64,000 nucleotides of DNA from Prunus persica (Eukaryota; Streptophyta; Magnoliopsida; Rosales; Rosaceae): assembly GCF_000346465.2 (NCBI RefSeq), contig NC_034013.1, forward strand, positions 5,787,598 through 5,851,597, written 5' to 3'. This document shows positions 48,247-59,744 of this stretch, piece after piece. Under the pieces are notes generated by a model. It was not told the DNA's origin and did no database searches. It saw only the letters and a program-made list of their open reading frames with translations. The stretch's first letter is position 1. Each line of letters begins with the position of its first letter. A program made the position numbers and the translations under genes.

Positions 48247-49194
48247 GAGCACTTCCCGAGGGGAAGGCTGGCCCGAGCTTCAGCCTGTGGGCTAAACTGA
48301 CGTCAGTGCGGGCTCTCAAACAGTAAAAAAAATTTGAACACGCTGCTATAGTGCCCTCGTCCACGTGGCGCGCGCTGGGCTCTCCGATTAGATTTTTTCT
48401 AGCAATCCAATGGCAGTAAATTTTTGTGCAATAAAAAAATGACAAAAAAGGGAAAAACAATACCAAAAAATTACAACCCTTTTGTATACCTTATTTCCAT
48501 TTTCAACATTTAAGTAAATGTCTTCGTCCTTTTACTTTCATTTATTTTTATATTACTCCATTTACTTAAATTTACAATGTAAATAAAGAAGTACCCCCCA
48601 TTTGGATTCAAATAAAAATACTAGAAAATCAAATTCCCACCAAATCAAAATATGAAAAATCGGTTTTAGTGCAAAATACGATTTAGGCTAAAAATGATGG
48701 CTCATTAAGTCAATATATACTTCATACTAAAATCCCATAAAATTAAGTTTTCTTATTTGATGTGTAAGGAATAAAAGCCGCCAAAAATTATCTTGAGAAA
48801 ATGATTATTCCGAAAAACCATTTTTCATACTTAGTCAATATTGCACCTCCGCTAAAAAAATTCTAGGTCCGCCAATGTCTATAAATATCAATCAATACTC
48901 TTCACTTTTAACACCAAATCCTCATACATTTTTTTTTTTCTATAAATACCAACCAATACAAGTAATAAAATAAAATACAACTAATAAAATAAAATCTTAT
49001 CCGAAAATATTATCCAAATTAATTGTTTAAGTAAACAAAGTTGTGGAAAAAACAAAAAAATAAATAGTATTTGCCATGACAAAGAGCTGGAAACACACTT
49101 TGCTGGGGGGGCTAGGGCAGCCACTATTCACATGAATAGTAGTTGCCCTAGGACTTCTCTTGCCATGACAAGGGGCTAACTGCTGGAAATGCTC
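48247..49194. mobile_element. Non-autonomous PIF/Harbinger-type element
   Basis: 948 bp bounded by GAGCACTTCC at 48247 and its near complement GGAAATGCTC ending at 49194, flanked on both sides by TAA (48244-48246, 49195-49197). Contains a segment (about 48480-48660) repeated at about 53700-53877. No transposase. Confidence 0.7.
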
Positions 49195-49197
49195 TAA

Positions 49198-50166
49198 TAA
49201 TATGATTGTAAATCTGAGCCTATAGACATCTGTCATGGTGAAAAAGTAAAATCTGTTTTCACCTATTCTTTGGCTGGTAAATCTCTTTTACTTGAGACTC
49301 ACAAGCAGATATTTTTTATTATAAACATTATAAATAAACTACTATTTTTGTGAAACTCTACAAACTAAAGTTACAAACCGACTGATCTAGAAAGTTTTCC
49401 TCTATTATCTATGGAGTGCATTGATAATGCTTTTGTACAATCAACCAGACTTGTGAAATAAATGTTGATACAAGTATTTGTTCTCATTTCTAGATAGTTT
49501 GGCACATGCATAAAAAGGGAGTTCAGTTTTGAAGAAAAAAAAAAAAAAGGCTAATAGGTCTTTCAGTTTCAAGCCTACAATATTATGAGCGAAATCTACT
49601 GAAAAGCGTTTGGTTGAGTAGTCAGTCTTGTGGTACGCTCTCACATGGTTTGAGGTTCCTCCCCTCATGGTACCGTTCTAGCTATTTGCTTCATGCCTCC
49701 TAAATTCAATTATGAGAAAATAGGGACTTGCAGCTCGAGTGATTAAGAGCAAAATTACCAGTACGCTTAGATTTTCCTCCTCCCTGGCATCGCTTGTATA
49801 AACTGTTAGGAGCAGAGTTTGGGGAGATGGTGGCCAAAAGTAGGGTTTGAAGTCTCTGTCTTTGAAACTGTTATAGATGGTTCTATAATCTAATGAATTG
49901 ATGTTTGAAATTAGGCATGAGAACAAAAACTAAATTGGAGCCTTGTTTCTTTCGAGGTGGTGGAAGACTCAAAAATGGGGTTGAGATGAGTAGAGTAGGG
50001 ATAGTGGGGTGGTTGGCGTAAAGGATAAGTATCTATAAGAGACTTGACTCCACTGTCGTACATGTAGGGGCTACCCACCACTATGTGGGGCTTGTAATTA
50101 CGAGAATCTTCTACTGCCCTAATTTTCAATGAATATATACCTTTATTGGAAGTTATATGTTCAATA
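49198..50166. other. Intergenic, nothing recognised
   Basis: No supported coding sequence; minus-strand frames at 49441-50342 lack motifs. Confidence 0.5.
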
Positions 50167-50238
50167 GCGTTTGTAGTCCAACGGTTAGGATAATTGCCTT
50201 CCAAGCAATAGATCCGGGTTCGACTCCCGGCAGACGCA
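50167..50238 (+). tRNA. tRNA-Gly (anticodon TCC)
   Basis: 72-base cloverleaf without intron. Acceptor GCGTTTG pairs with CAGACGC (one G-U pair), D arm TAGTCCAACGGTTAGGATA, anticodon stem-loop TTGCCTTCCAAGCAA with TCC in the loop, and T arm CCGGGTTCGACTCCCGG. A and B boxes are standard. It is followed by a run TTTTT at about 50252, the usual RNA polymerase III stop. The discriminator A at 50238 is included; CCA is not encoded, as in nuclear genes. Confidence 0.95.
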
Positions 50239-50287
50239 TAAAAATATTCTTTTTGTCCTTCTGCACAAATAACAAACATACATATAT

Positions 50288-50459
50288 TTTTGGAAAAGGC
50301 CAAAAAAGAGAGAAGTTTTTTAAAAGAAGCTAAAATGAACAAAATTGCCCTTATTTATTTTTGGATTTTTTAAGGAATCCTTTACATTTGCATGTCTTTG
50401 GTTTGAAAGTTGAGAGATTTTTCTGTCTTTTTTGAAAAAGTTTTAGCTTTTTCTAAAAG
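50288..50459. mobile_element. Small MITE, family M copy A
   Basis: About 172 bp with ends TTTTGGAAAAGGCCAAA and AGCTTTTTCTAAAA (inverted). About 85-90% like 51066-51236. Shared core TTATTTATTTTTGGATTT and GGTTTGAAAGTTGAGAG. No clear target duplication read. Confidence 0.65.
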
Positions 50460-51065
50460 TGAAAATTTTTTTGTGGTTAAAATCTAAATTTACTTTGATG
50501 CGGTGTGGGTGGGGAATGACTTTGTATGAGAATTTAATATTATGACTTTCAATCATATATAAGCCATGGGTTATAATATTTTTTTTCCTTTTTATTTATT
50601 ACGTGTGATTGATTGAATAACTTTGTATGAGAATTTAATTTCATGACTTTCAATCATATATAAAATGCGAATTGAGAAATTTTCACAAAATTAGGTTATA
50701 ATTTTTTTTTTCTTTTATTTATTATGCGTGATTGATTGAATGACTTTGTATAAGGAACTGTTGAAATGCAATGAACTAATTCTTACACGGATTGTGTGGG
50801 TTAATTTCCACGTAATGAAATGAATTTCTTAAAGGGCTTTGCATTAGACTGGAGCGCACCGCAGCGTGTAAGGGCTTGACCTGTCCAAAATAGAGGCTTG
50901 GTGCCATAGAGAAAACAGAGACATGCCACAATGTGATTCTCCTGGTTAGAACGAATCAAAGTAAACATGAAAGAGAAAACAACATGATACATGGATTTTC
51001 AACCAAAAAAAAAAACATGATACATGGATTTTCACAAAAAAAAAAAAAGAAAAAAAAAAGAAGAC

Positions 51066-51236
51066 TTTGGAAAAGGCCAAAGGAGAGAAATTTTTTTTAA
51101 AAGAAGCCAAAATAGACAAAATTGTCCTTATTTATTTTTGGATTTCCTAAAGAATCCTTTACATTTGTATCTCTTTGGTTTGAAAGTTGAGAGGTTTTTC
51201 TGTCTTTTTAAAAAAAGTTTTGGCTTTTTCCAAAAG
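51066..51236. mobile_element. Small MITE, family M copy B
   Basis: About 171 bp with ends TTTGGAAAAGGCCAAA and TTTGGCTTTTTCCAAA, a near-perfect inverted repeat. Same orientation as copy A, about 780 bases away. Lies in the upstream region of the lipid-transfer-protein gene. Confidence 0.7.
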
Positions 51237-51832
51237 TGAAAGTTTTTTCGTGATCGACTAAAACCTAAATTCACTATAAAAAAAAAACATGATACATGGA
51301 CATGTTCCATACCCTTTTTCACACATTTGACATGTTCTATTCAGTCTTAATACACTTCTCTCCAATTATCTCCGAGCCTTCAGCAAATTGATTGCTTGGA
51401 AATTACATGATCTCATCATTTCATTCAATTCTACAATAATTATAATGTGGTCAATTTGGAGACTTGCTCAATTACAGGTATAAATATGAAAAATACTTGG
51501 CTCCTTCATTGCAATGAGTGCATCGAAATTATTCGTTTGTATTTTAATGAGTTATTTTTGTCCAGTATATCAAATAAAATTGTCACTTTATTCTCAAGCA
51601 TGTAAAGTTATCTTCCAAGCAGATTTCCACCTAAATATGATGGAGAATGTTAAGTATGTCAACATCCAAGTGTTTTCAATCATATTATTATTTGAAACCC
51701 AAAGGACATTTCCATGTTACCAGTCCACCAATAAGCCAATTAAAGTCAAAACAAAACCAAAAAGCGCTTTGAAATATTCAACATAAACAACAGCCGCCCC
51801 CCAACCCCTCCACACACAAAAAACCACTTCTT

Positions 51833-51839
51833 TATATAA
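51833..51839 (+). promoter_or_regulatory. Putative TATA box of the LTP-like gene
   Basis: TATATAA, about 75 bases before the ATG at 51914. Confidence 0.6.
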
Positions 51840-51913
51840 GTGCAAAAGCTAGCTTGCTGTCAATCTGTGCCCCAAAACCCTCTGCTAGTAGAGAACTAAA
51901 GAGAGAAGAGACC

Positions 51914-52464
51914 ATGAAGGGAAGAAGGCCATCGTGGTCGTCACCGGCTTTCGGGCTCTTATTAGTTCTTGTGGTTGTTCTTGGCATGGGGGAGGTGATC
52001 AAAATGGGTGGTGCAGCCCCAAGTGCTGCCCAGTGCCATGAGGAGAGGGCCCTTGCGGTTACTGCATGCATGCCGGTGGTGTTTGGTAAGCTTCCAACGC
52101 CAGAGTGTTGCGAACGCGCAAGGGTCAGCCATACTGAATGCATATGCCCTGTCGTCACCCCCAAGGTTGCAGCCACCATTCACGACATCAACCGCGCCGT
52201 CCGCCTCATTGAAGGGTGTGGTAGGAGGGTGCCTCGCCACTTCAAGTGTGGGAGTAAGAACCTCTCTCTCTCCGGTTCAATTAAAATCTTGTTTATCTTG
52301 TAAGCTTGATACAAACAGAGTATATAGCGTACCTAAGCTAAGCTCTAGCTATTAGATCAGGGCAGTTTTATGCTTGCTATTTGTGGATTATCATGTTTTA
52401 ATTTGTAATAAACTCAAGTTCCTTTTCTGTTCATGTTTTAATTGCAGGCATCACCACTCCATGA
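51914..52464 (+). CDS. Non-specific lipid-transfer-protein-like secreted protein
   Basis: Two exons, 51914-52253 and 52448-52464, with GT/AG borders; the last codons GSITTP-stop come from the tiny second exon. The product is 118 residues. Residues about 12-39 form a signal peptide (FGLLLVLVVVLGMGEV). The mature part has the eight-cysteine motif C41, C52, C65-C66, C76-x-C78, C102, C112, the fold that binds lipids in a hydrophobic cavity. Protein acts outside the plasma membrane. The ATG at 51914 is chosen over the in-frame one at 51854 because the latter lies only 15 bases after the TATA box and would put a charged stretch before the signal peptide. A polyadenylation-type AATAAA lies at about 52578. 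A broken duplicate occurs at 58340-61185. Confidence 0.9.
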
Positions 52465-52599
52465 TCGTTGTGCTCAGCTTGCCTCAACAATAATTGCTGC
52501 CTTTTCCGGCAACAAATAAATTGAAGTTATAGTTTCCTACGACTGGTCTGACAACCTTCTCTCTGTTAGGTTGTAGTAATAAAGTTAAATAAACAGATA

Positions 52600-53925
52600 C
52601 CGGCCCTGTGTTTTAATTCAAGAACATCATGATGATCAATTGATGTCCGTCGTGTTATTAGATTAACAGACGGTTTTCAATTGAATCCCTTTACTTTTTG
52701 TGTGAATGAAAATAATGGTTTTGTTTAAGTAAAAGTTACTTGGGTTAATTATATAAAACCCATGTTGTATGGCTATCCAACTAGTTCTTACCCGTGGAAA
52801 ACTAGAGTATTCCCTACTGCTCTAGTTTTACTCTTTTGATCAATTCTAAGTCTCGTCTTAAGAGTACAAATATATAATTAGTTGGTCATAGTCTTAAATT
52901 GAAGTGTTTTAATTTAAAATTATCGATTGTTGAATTCTGGGAGATGTATGCCTATAGAACTGCGAACACAAGGGCATGAGGGAAATCTGTCTTTAGAACA
53001 TTGCAATTCTTGTAAACCTCAATCGCTAAAGTTGTTAGTATTTCCATTTGTGTTTGTTGATTTACATTAATTTCATGTAAATTTATTATTGCACTTGATT
53101 ATTACGATTCTGTTAAGAATTATTATTATACTTAAATTCATATTTCCTATTGTTCGGAATATGAACTAGTTCGTTTTTGAAAGTATCTCATTAAGTATTG
53201 CTGCGATTGAAATTGAGCATGACCTTTCAACCAAGTCACCCAACCACACGAGCATAACAAGTGAGCGGTGTCATACTACTATAGCAGAATCCGTGATTTT
53301 CTATGGAAAATTACATTTTGGTGGGTGCTGGTTGTCATGCTAAATGATGTGAATTCAATATACATAATAGCATATTTGATGTGATCACTTTCAAATTGAC
53401 TTTGAGGATGAGGGCATGTGGTCCCATCTTGTTGCACAAGTTAACTATTTTGAACATATGCATGTACAACACTTGATCGGTAGAAGATCACTTTGAGAAT
53501 TTCAGACTTTCTCAAAGAATTTTCTATGCACGGCACGTGATCAGTATAAGATCATTTTGAAAGTTTGTTTATATATATTTGTCTGCATGTAGTGACGGAC
53601 CTATTAAGGTGTAAGGAGGTGCAGTTGTATCTTTCTTAGCCGGAAAAATCAATATAGGGGCTTCAAATTGTCTATTTGCTCAACTGGTATACAGATTACC
53701 TTATTTCCATTTTCAATGTTTAAAGAAGTAAATGTCTTTGTCTTTCTACTTTCATTTATTTTTATATTACTCTATTTACTTAAGTTTACAATGTAAATAA
53801 GAAAGTACCCCCCATTTGGATTCAAATAAAAGTACTAGAAAATCAAATTCCTATCAAATCAAAATATGAAAAATCGAAGAGAAAGCAATATGTCCCAGGT
53901 CAGCTAAGTGTCCATTGTCGACACA
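52600..53925. other. Intergenic with a shared repeat segment
   Basis: No gene seen. About 53700-53877 repeats about 48480-48660 of the PIF/Harbinger-type element with roughly 90% identity. A transposon end-like GTGACGGACC occurs at about 53592. Confidence 0.5.
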
Positions 53926-54302
53926 TAAGGTCATCTCCAGCCGTAAGATTAAATATAGTTTAGGGTTAAAAATTTAGCCTTTTTAAATATTAATTTTTTA
54001 AAGAATAGTGCATGGCTAAATTTTTCTATCTCCAGTCATGCATGACTATATTTTAGGGTCCTTTATATTTTATTATTTTGAGAAAACTATGGTACAACAC
54101 TCATACATTCCACAACCATATATTGTTTAATTTAATTAAACTACTATTTTTTTTAAAAAAAAAAATAAAGCCAACAAAGGCAATTAAAAAAAAAGGATGG
54201 GTTTCAAGGGTCTGACCTTCAAGGGTCATGATCTAGAATTTTTTATAATTTTTTAAACAATACCAAACTTTTAAAAATGTGAAGACAAAAAAAAAAAAAA
54301 AA

Positions 54303-55352
54303 GGTACTGCTATTTCCACACTCACCTTATCTTCTCACCCACCATATAAATTTTAAAAAACACAATCCTATTTTTCCACCCACCAATATTCCTAAAATAT
54401 CCTTTTAATTAGTACTCATTTCCTCTCTGCTCATGTCTTCTCTCTCTCTCTGACGGCCCACACATCTCTCTCTCATTTTTTGCTATATCTTATTTTCCAT
54501 CTCTCTCGGTCTCTCATGTTTAGTATACATCTCTCTCTGCCTCAATGGAAAGCACACCATCTCTCAAATCAAACTTCCCATGGTACAACAAGACCTTGTT
54601 CTTCTTCATCAAATATTCCATCATGTATTTCACACTCTTCATCACATCTTCATGCACAATCTTCCCACCCACCGTATAAATTTTAAAAAACACAATCCTA
54701 TTTTTTCACCCACCAATATTCCTAAAATACCCTTTTAATTATTACTCATTTCCTCTCTCCTTTTATCCTTTCTGCTCATGTCTTCTCTCTCTCTCTGACG
54801 GCCACACATCTCTCTCTCATTTTTTGCTATATCTTATTTTCCATCTCTCTCGGTCTCTCATCTTTACTATAAATTTCTCTCTGCCTCAATAGAAACCACA
54901 CTATCTCTCAAATCAAACTTCCCATGGTACAACAAGACCTTTTCCTTCTTCATCAAATATTCCACCATGTATTTCACACTCTTCATCACATCTTCATGCA
55001 AAATATCCCCCACCAAATCACTGCATTCCTCAAAAACCAACGACCCATTAAACCCCCAAAGCCTTCTTCACCTTCTTATGCCTCAAAGAATCCTCGGCCA
55101 AACTGATTTTGTAAGGAATGTTCTTTATGTAATCAACAGAGCCGAAATCGTAGAATTATTGATTCATCCCCAGATTTTCAATTTTTTTAATTTGTTTAAG
55201 GAAAAAAAAAAATCAGAGTCTCGTTTTTTTTCTCTCTTTCTTTTTCCTTAAGTCCTTTTAAGTCATTTTACAATAGGGTTAAATTTATCTTTAAAAGTTT
55301 GAAGATAAGGTGGGTGGAAAAATATGACAAGTGGGTGGAAATAGCAGCACTC
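54303..55352. mobile_element. Non-autonomous hAT-type element, family H copy 2, with internal duplication
   Basis: About 1,050 bp. Left end GGTACTGCTATTTCCAC; right end complementary to GAGTGCTGCTATTTCCACCC; both inside A-rich flanks. It carries a tandem duplication: 54331-54660 and 54661 to about 55000 are 330-base copies, starting CTTCTCACCC/CTTCCCACCC. No transposase; open frames over the CT-rich parts are not convincing. Confidence 0.7.
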
Positions 55353-55361
55353 AAAAAAAAT

Positions 55362-55954
55362 GAGTGCTACTATTTCCACCCACCAGTCTAATGATCCCAC
55401 CCACCTTATCTTCCCATCCACCATGTAAATTTTTCAAATTCCTAAAATATCCTTGAATTATTCATTCAAGTAAATTCTCCTTACTTTCATTCAAAACATG
55501 CTTCAAACCTTCAACCTCTGTCAATCAAAACGCGTGGGATCCTCTGTAAAGTATTATTAAAAATAAAATAAATAAAGAAAATTGCTCTCAATGTTCATCG
55601 TCTCTCCACTAAACGAAAACAATAACGGAGAGAAATGCTAGAATTAGAAAGAAGACGAAGAGCTACCTGAGCAAATGAAACAAAAAGCATGTGTCCTTTG
55701 GTTTAGAAACTGAGGAGAAATCTGATGGAATTGTATTGGACCCAGTTGGAAATTTTGAAGCTTTATTGGAACTTGGGTTTGGTCGGGGTGAGGGAGAGAA
55801 GGGAGGGGTTGGGTTCGACATGGATGAAGGAGAATAGATGTTTTAAAAACAAATTTATATTTATTTATTATCTAAGTCCTTAAAAGTCATTTTACAAATG
55901 GATAAATTTGTTTTTAAATTTTGAAGATAAAGGTGGGTGGAAATAGTAGCACTC
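55362..55954. mobile_element. Non-autonomous hAT-type element, family H copy 3
   Basis: 593 bp with ends GAGTGCTACTATTTCCACCC and GGGTGGAAATAGTAGCACTC, perfectly inverted. Flanked by 8-bp AAAAAAAT at 55354-55361 and 55955-55962. Adjacent to copy 2, from which it is separated only by the A-rich target duplication. Confidence 0.8.
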
Positions 55955-56058
55955 AAAAAAATGGATGGGTTTTAATGTTTGAGCTCCAATGGTCATGAAC
56001 AAGACTTTTTTATAATTGTTTTTAAACAACACTTGAAAAGATTTGAAAAGCTAACCAC

Positions 56059-56089
<31 letters not shown>

Positions 56090-56401
56090 TAAAATGGAGT
56101 TGGTAGGGCTGACCTCCAACGTCATTGCCAACAATTTTTTATACTTTTTTCTTAAATATTGTGAATTGAAACATTCAAAAGGCTTTTAAAAATCTATATA
56201 TATCAATGTTGGCTGTTGAAAAGCACATGGATGGGCCCCACTACAAATTTGGCCTAGGCCAAAGCTGGGCTACATTTGGCCCGGTTAGAGGGCCAAAGGG
56301 CCAAATATGACCAAAATTTTGTTTAGCCCATGGCTGGAGATGGGTTTTGCATTATTTTATGGCTATATTTGGGATATAGCCCCTGGCTGGAGATGGCCTA
56401 A

Positions 56402-57361
56402 CATGTCCTCTTTGACAAATATGGTTTAGGTCAGTTGGTCAGGACTCCGTCTTTTTGCATTTGAGTTCAAGTCTTCCTCTCCGTAAATTAGATTAATATA
56501 AACTATAATAAAGTAGTTTAAACTCTCTCTTGTACATTTCCTTTGTGTATGAAGAGACAATTGTCCATATACCCTTTTAAGTTTTAATTCATTTGACAAG
56601 TTCTATTATTCAGTCTTAATTAATTCTCTCCAATTTGCTTAACTAATTGATTGATTGGAGATTAAAGTTAAATAATCACCATTTTCTATTTTAACTTTAT
56701 ACTTTTCTTTGTTCACCCTAACTTCTAATTCAAATTTTCACAATTTCTAAGAAAACCCCACTATTTTCCTAAACTACCCCTAAATACACACCCAGTAAAA
56801 AATAAAATAAAAAAACTCATCAACACAACACCCACACCCCGCTATCTTACCCCTCACTACTCTAAGTTCACCTCAACCTCACATTACTTAAAGAGATAAA
56901 AACATTATTGTCAAACGTGTAGCATTATTATTTGATTATTATTTATTTTGTTAAAAAATTGAGAATGAACTAGGAGATTTTGATAGAAAAATGTTGACAA
57001 TTAAATTGATATGGGAGGGGTGCTAGGGTTCAAAACACTTTCCCCAAATTGTTATATAAAATAAAATCAACCAAATTTGTTTTGTATATTCAATTTGTTT
57101 TCATATTTTTTTAATTTTTTTATTTGGGGTGAATGTAACTGGAATTTGATCAATTGGGGATGGAGAAGCAGTGGATGATGAGGGTTGTGGATGGTTCGAA
57201 GTGAAAAAAGGTGTAATTTTTTTCTTTCTCGATTGCCCCATTTTCTTCCATTACCAACATTAACATCCCGTATGCAAAGAAAAGTTTAGGCAGCGGCTTT
57301 GGTGCTTTCTTTTTTAGAGCATAGAAACACTTGAAGTTGCTACCTGCTAAAACCCCTTTGT

Positions 57362-57362
<1 letters not shown>
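56402..57362. other. Intergenic, nothing recognised
   Basis: AT-rich, no supported coding sequence or element ends. Confidence 0.5.

Positions 57363-57404
<42 letters not shown>
57363..57404 (+). repeat. (CT)21 microsatellite
   Basis: Pure CT dinucleotide run just upstream of the orphan exon at 57442, as often seen in plant 5' leaders. Confidence 0.9.
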
Positions 57405-57407
<3 letters not shown>

Positions 57408-57441
57408 CAACAAATCAACTCTCAGAGTGGCACACACAGCA

Positions 57442-57495
57442 ATGGCAAGCTCAATAGAAGAGACCAAGCTCGAGAGGTTCCTCCAGTGGTTACAG
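57442..57495 (+). pseudogene. Orphan first exon, possibly of a SET-domain protein gene
   Basis: ATG at 57442 opens MASSIEETKLERFLQWLQ and stops at a good donor (CAG|GTGCCC) at 57495. With the CT-rich leader this looks like a true first exon. The peptide resembles the N-terminus of plant SET-domain (Rubisco large-subunit methyltransferase-like) proteins, but 18 residues are too few to be sure. No following exon is visible before the TRIM at 57958 and the lipid-transfer pseudogene, so the rest is missing or rearranged away. Confidence 0.35.
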
Positions 57496-57957
57496 GTGCC
57501 CATATGTTTGTGTTTTTCTAAAACTTAACATGAAGAGTGGTGGGGTGTGTGTATAGATATACTAAGGTTAAGTATTAAGTTGGATTACCTTTTTTGTCTT
57601 TTTACACAACAATAAAACTTAAGAGCTTAATGATTTAAGTATTGGAATGAACAAAGAAAAGTGTGGGGTTTAAATAGAAAAACTCTTTAATTTATAGCAT
57701 TCTAAAGAGCACCAATGTGTGGTTAAATACATTTTTTTTATTAAAAAAAAAAAAAAACTAGCTATTACCTTACGAAATCCAGCAATGAGTATAGCTCAAA
57801 CTAGTGAAGTCAAACAATGAATATTTAATGATTGATCAGTTGGCAGTCTTGTATTTTCTAGCAGTGAGAAAACTAAAAAGCACAGTGGAACATTGAGCAA
57901 AATTATAGAGTACCCAAATTCAACTTTTTTATAAAATACCTACCTAGCTAGTTATTT

Positions 57958-58320
57958 TGAAGGAAGTTGAGGTTCCATCCCAAAATTAATTGACAATGGG
58001 CAGAGTAGCCCAACTTTTTGTAAACATTTGCTAGGTTTCTTAACTTTTCAATGTGAGACTCTTTACCTTCACATTCTCACACGCCTCCGCACGTGTGATG
58101 AATTTTCAATCCTAACACATGGACAACATATTTTGGGTGACTTGGAGCACGTGTGGCCGTTGAGCTTTCATACGTGGGCAACCCGCTCTGATACCATGAA
58201 GGAAGTTGAGGTTCCACCCCAAAATCAATTGGCAATGGGGAGAGTAGCCCAACTCCTTATACACCCTTGCTAGGTTTCTCAACTTTCCAATGTGGGACTT
58301 TTTACCTTCACATTCTCACA
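57958..58320 (-). mobile_element. Complete TRIM (miniature LTR retroelement)
   Basis: Two 124-bp direct LTRs (57958-58081 and 58197-58320), each TG...CA, around a 115-bp centre. On the minus strand the primer-binding site TGGTATCAGAGC (complement of 58185-58196) abuts the first LTR exactly, matching the 3' end of initiator tRNA-Met. A short purine stretch precedes the other LTR. A perfect 5-bp target duplication TATTT lies at 57953-57957 and 58321-58325. Total 363 bp, no coding sequence, so it depends on other elements for movement. It inserted next to the lipid-transfer pseudogene's first exon. Confidence 0.92.
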
Positions 58321-58483
58321 TATTTGTGTCAAAGTACGTAGTTAAAGAGAGAAAGAAGGTCATCAATGGCTTTCGGGTCTTCCTAGTTCTGGTTGTTCTA
58401 GCCATGCGGGAAGTGAAAATGGTTTGTTGCCCAGTACCATGAGGAGAGGGCACTCAAGATAAAGGCATGAATTTACCTGAATT

Positions 58484-58862
58484 GAAATTGGGGACGGACT
58501 CAGGATTTCAAATTGAGGTGGGCTAAATTTACCTTACGTACAAAACCTAATTGCAAATCCCTAATTGATAATTCATAACATTGAATTGAAAATCCTTAAT
58601 TTATACTTCTTAAATCTTAAAAAATCCCCAAATTTGAATAACAATAAATTGAGGAAAGAAAATTGTAAGATTCCGTCATACAATAATTGTTTGCTAACAT
58701 TCCACCAATAAAATATGACCCACCAAAAAAAAATTGAACATGTTGAAGGGTTGATGTGTGAAGTGGGGAAGGCTGTAGGGTGGGCTACATGTGACTTTGG
58801 GCTGGAAAATAATAAAAGCTGTATGGGCTATAGCCCAGGTTAGCCTGTGGTTGGGTTTGTCC
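58484..58862. mobile_element. Putative TIR element inside the LTP pseudogene
   Basis: Sits exactly in the gap between pseudogene blocks. Ends GGGACGGACTCAGG and GGTTTGTCCC look like an imperfect inverted repeat. Limits are within a few bases; no clear target duplication. Confidence 0.4.
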
Positions 58863-59254
58863 CTGCATCCATCGCCACAGTGTTGCTAGCACGCAAGGGT
58901 CAGTCATGTTGAATGCATATGCCATGTGATCCCCCAAGCTTGCAGCCACCCATTGATATCAACCGTAATGGTAGAACCATGAATTTTTCAATGGTGAGCT
59001 AGCTAAAGTTATTACCTTAAAATCTAATTATATTTTTTACTTACAGTTTCTATAGTCTTTTTAAAAATAAAAATATACATTAAATCATATAAATCACGCT
59101 AGTTCATACTTTCATTGACTAATTTTCATTATGCTTTTTTTCTTTTTATACAAGCGATATTTGTGGAGAGGGAAATTAGACCTAGGACCTCGAGTGCATG
59201 GCTAAATGCTAATTTCCAATAAGGTTTAATATAAAACAAATACATATTAATGAA

Positions 59255-59507
59255 GAATAATGCTACTCTTACCACATTTGTATACCACATTCCTATACCA
59301 TCTTATGTGGCAGCTGAGTTGGACAGCCACATCAATTAAAATTATTTAATATTTTCTTCTTTTATGATTTATTCCAGTGTTTATTTTTCTAATTGTCTTA
59401 ATTAAAATACACTTTATTGATTTAATTGATGTGGCATATAATATGGACATGCCACATCATGTGGTATAGAAATGTGGGATAAAAATATGGTAAGTGTAGC
59501 ATTACTC
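59255..59507. mobile_element. MITE, Mutator-type, related to 38183-38429
   Basis: 253 bp with ends GAATAATGCTAC and GTAGCATTACTC. A perfect 9-bp target duplication ATTAATGAA lies at 59246-59254 and 59508-59516, as expected for Mutator-like elements. Inner arms (CCATCTTATGTGGCAGCTG and a diverged complement) are similar to the 38183 element. Confidence 0.8.
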
Positions 59508-59744
59508 ATTAATGAAACCAAAAAGCACATATTGTAAAATAAAAAATATGTTCGACAACATAATTGAAAGTGTACCTATTTTAATATGTATTTTTGTTGA
59601 TGTCTTGCAACTAAACTCATAAAGAATTGGACTTTTTTGGACTAGTAATAGGTTAATATATATTGGGCTATGTTTAAAACAAGTCAAATATATAGGTTTG
59701 ATTTTTTTAATCCCCAAAACTCCCCCTAGGCTACAACCTATTTT

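Larger units (their letters stand above)
53929..56398. mobile_element. Composite PIF/Harbinger-type element carrying nested hAT-type elements
   Basis: 2,470 bp bounded by GGTCATCTCCAGCC and GGCTGGAGATGGCC with TAA on both flanks (53926-53928, 56399-56401). The outer element's own sequence is AT-rich and non-coding. Two further elements (54303-55352 and 55362-55954) sit inside, so the original element was only about 0.8 kb. Contains a (TTA)n microsatellite at about 56061-56090. Confidence 0.72.

Noticed and set aside
51962..52240. Antisense frames over the lipid-transfer gene
   Set aside because: Shadow frames of a GC-rich exon; the sense frame has the signal peptide and eight cysteines.
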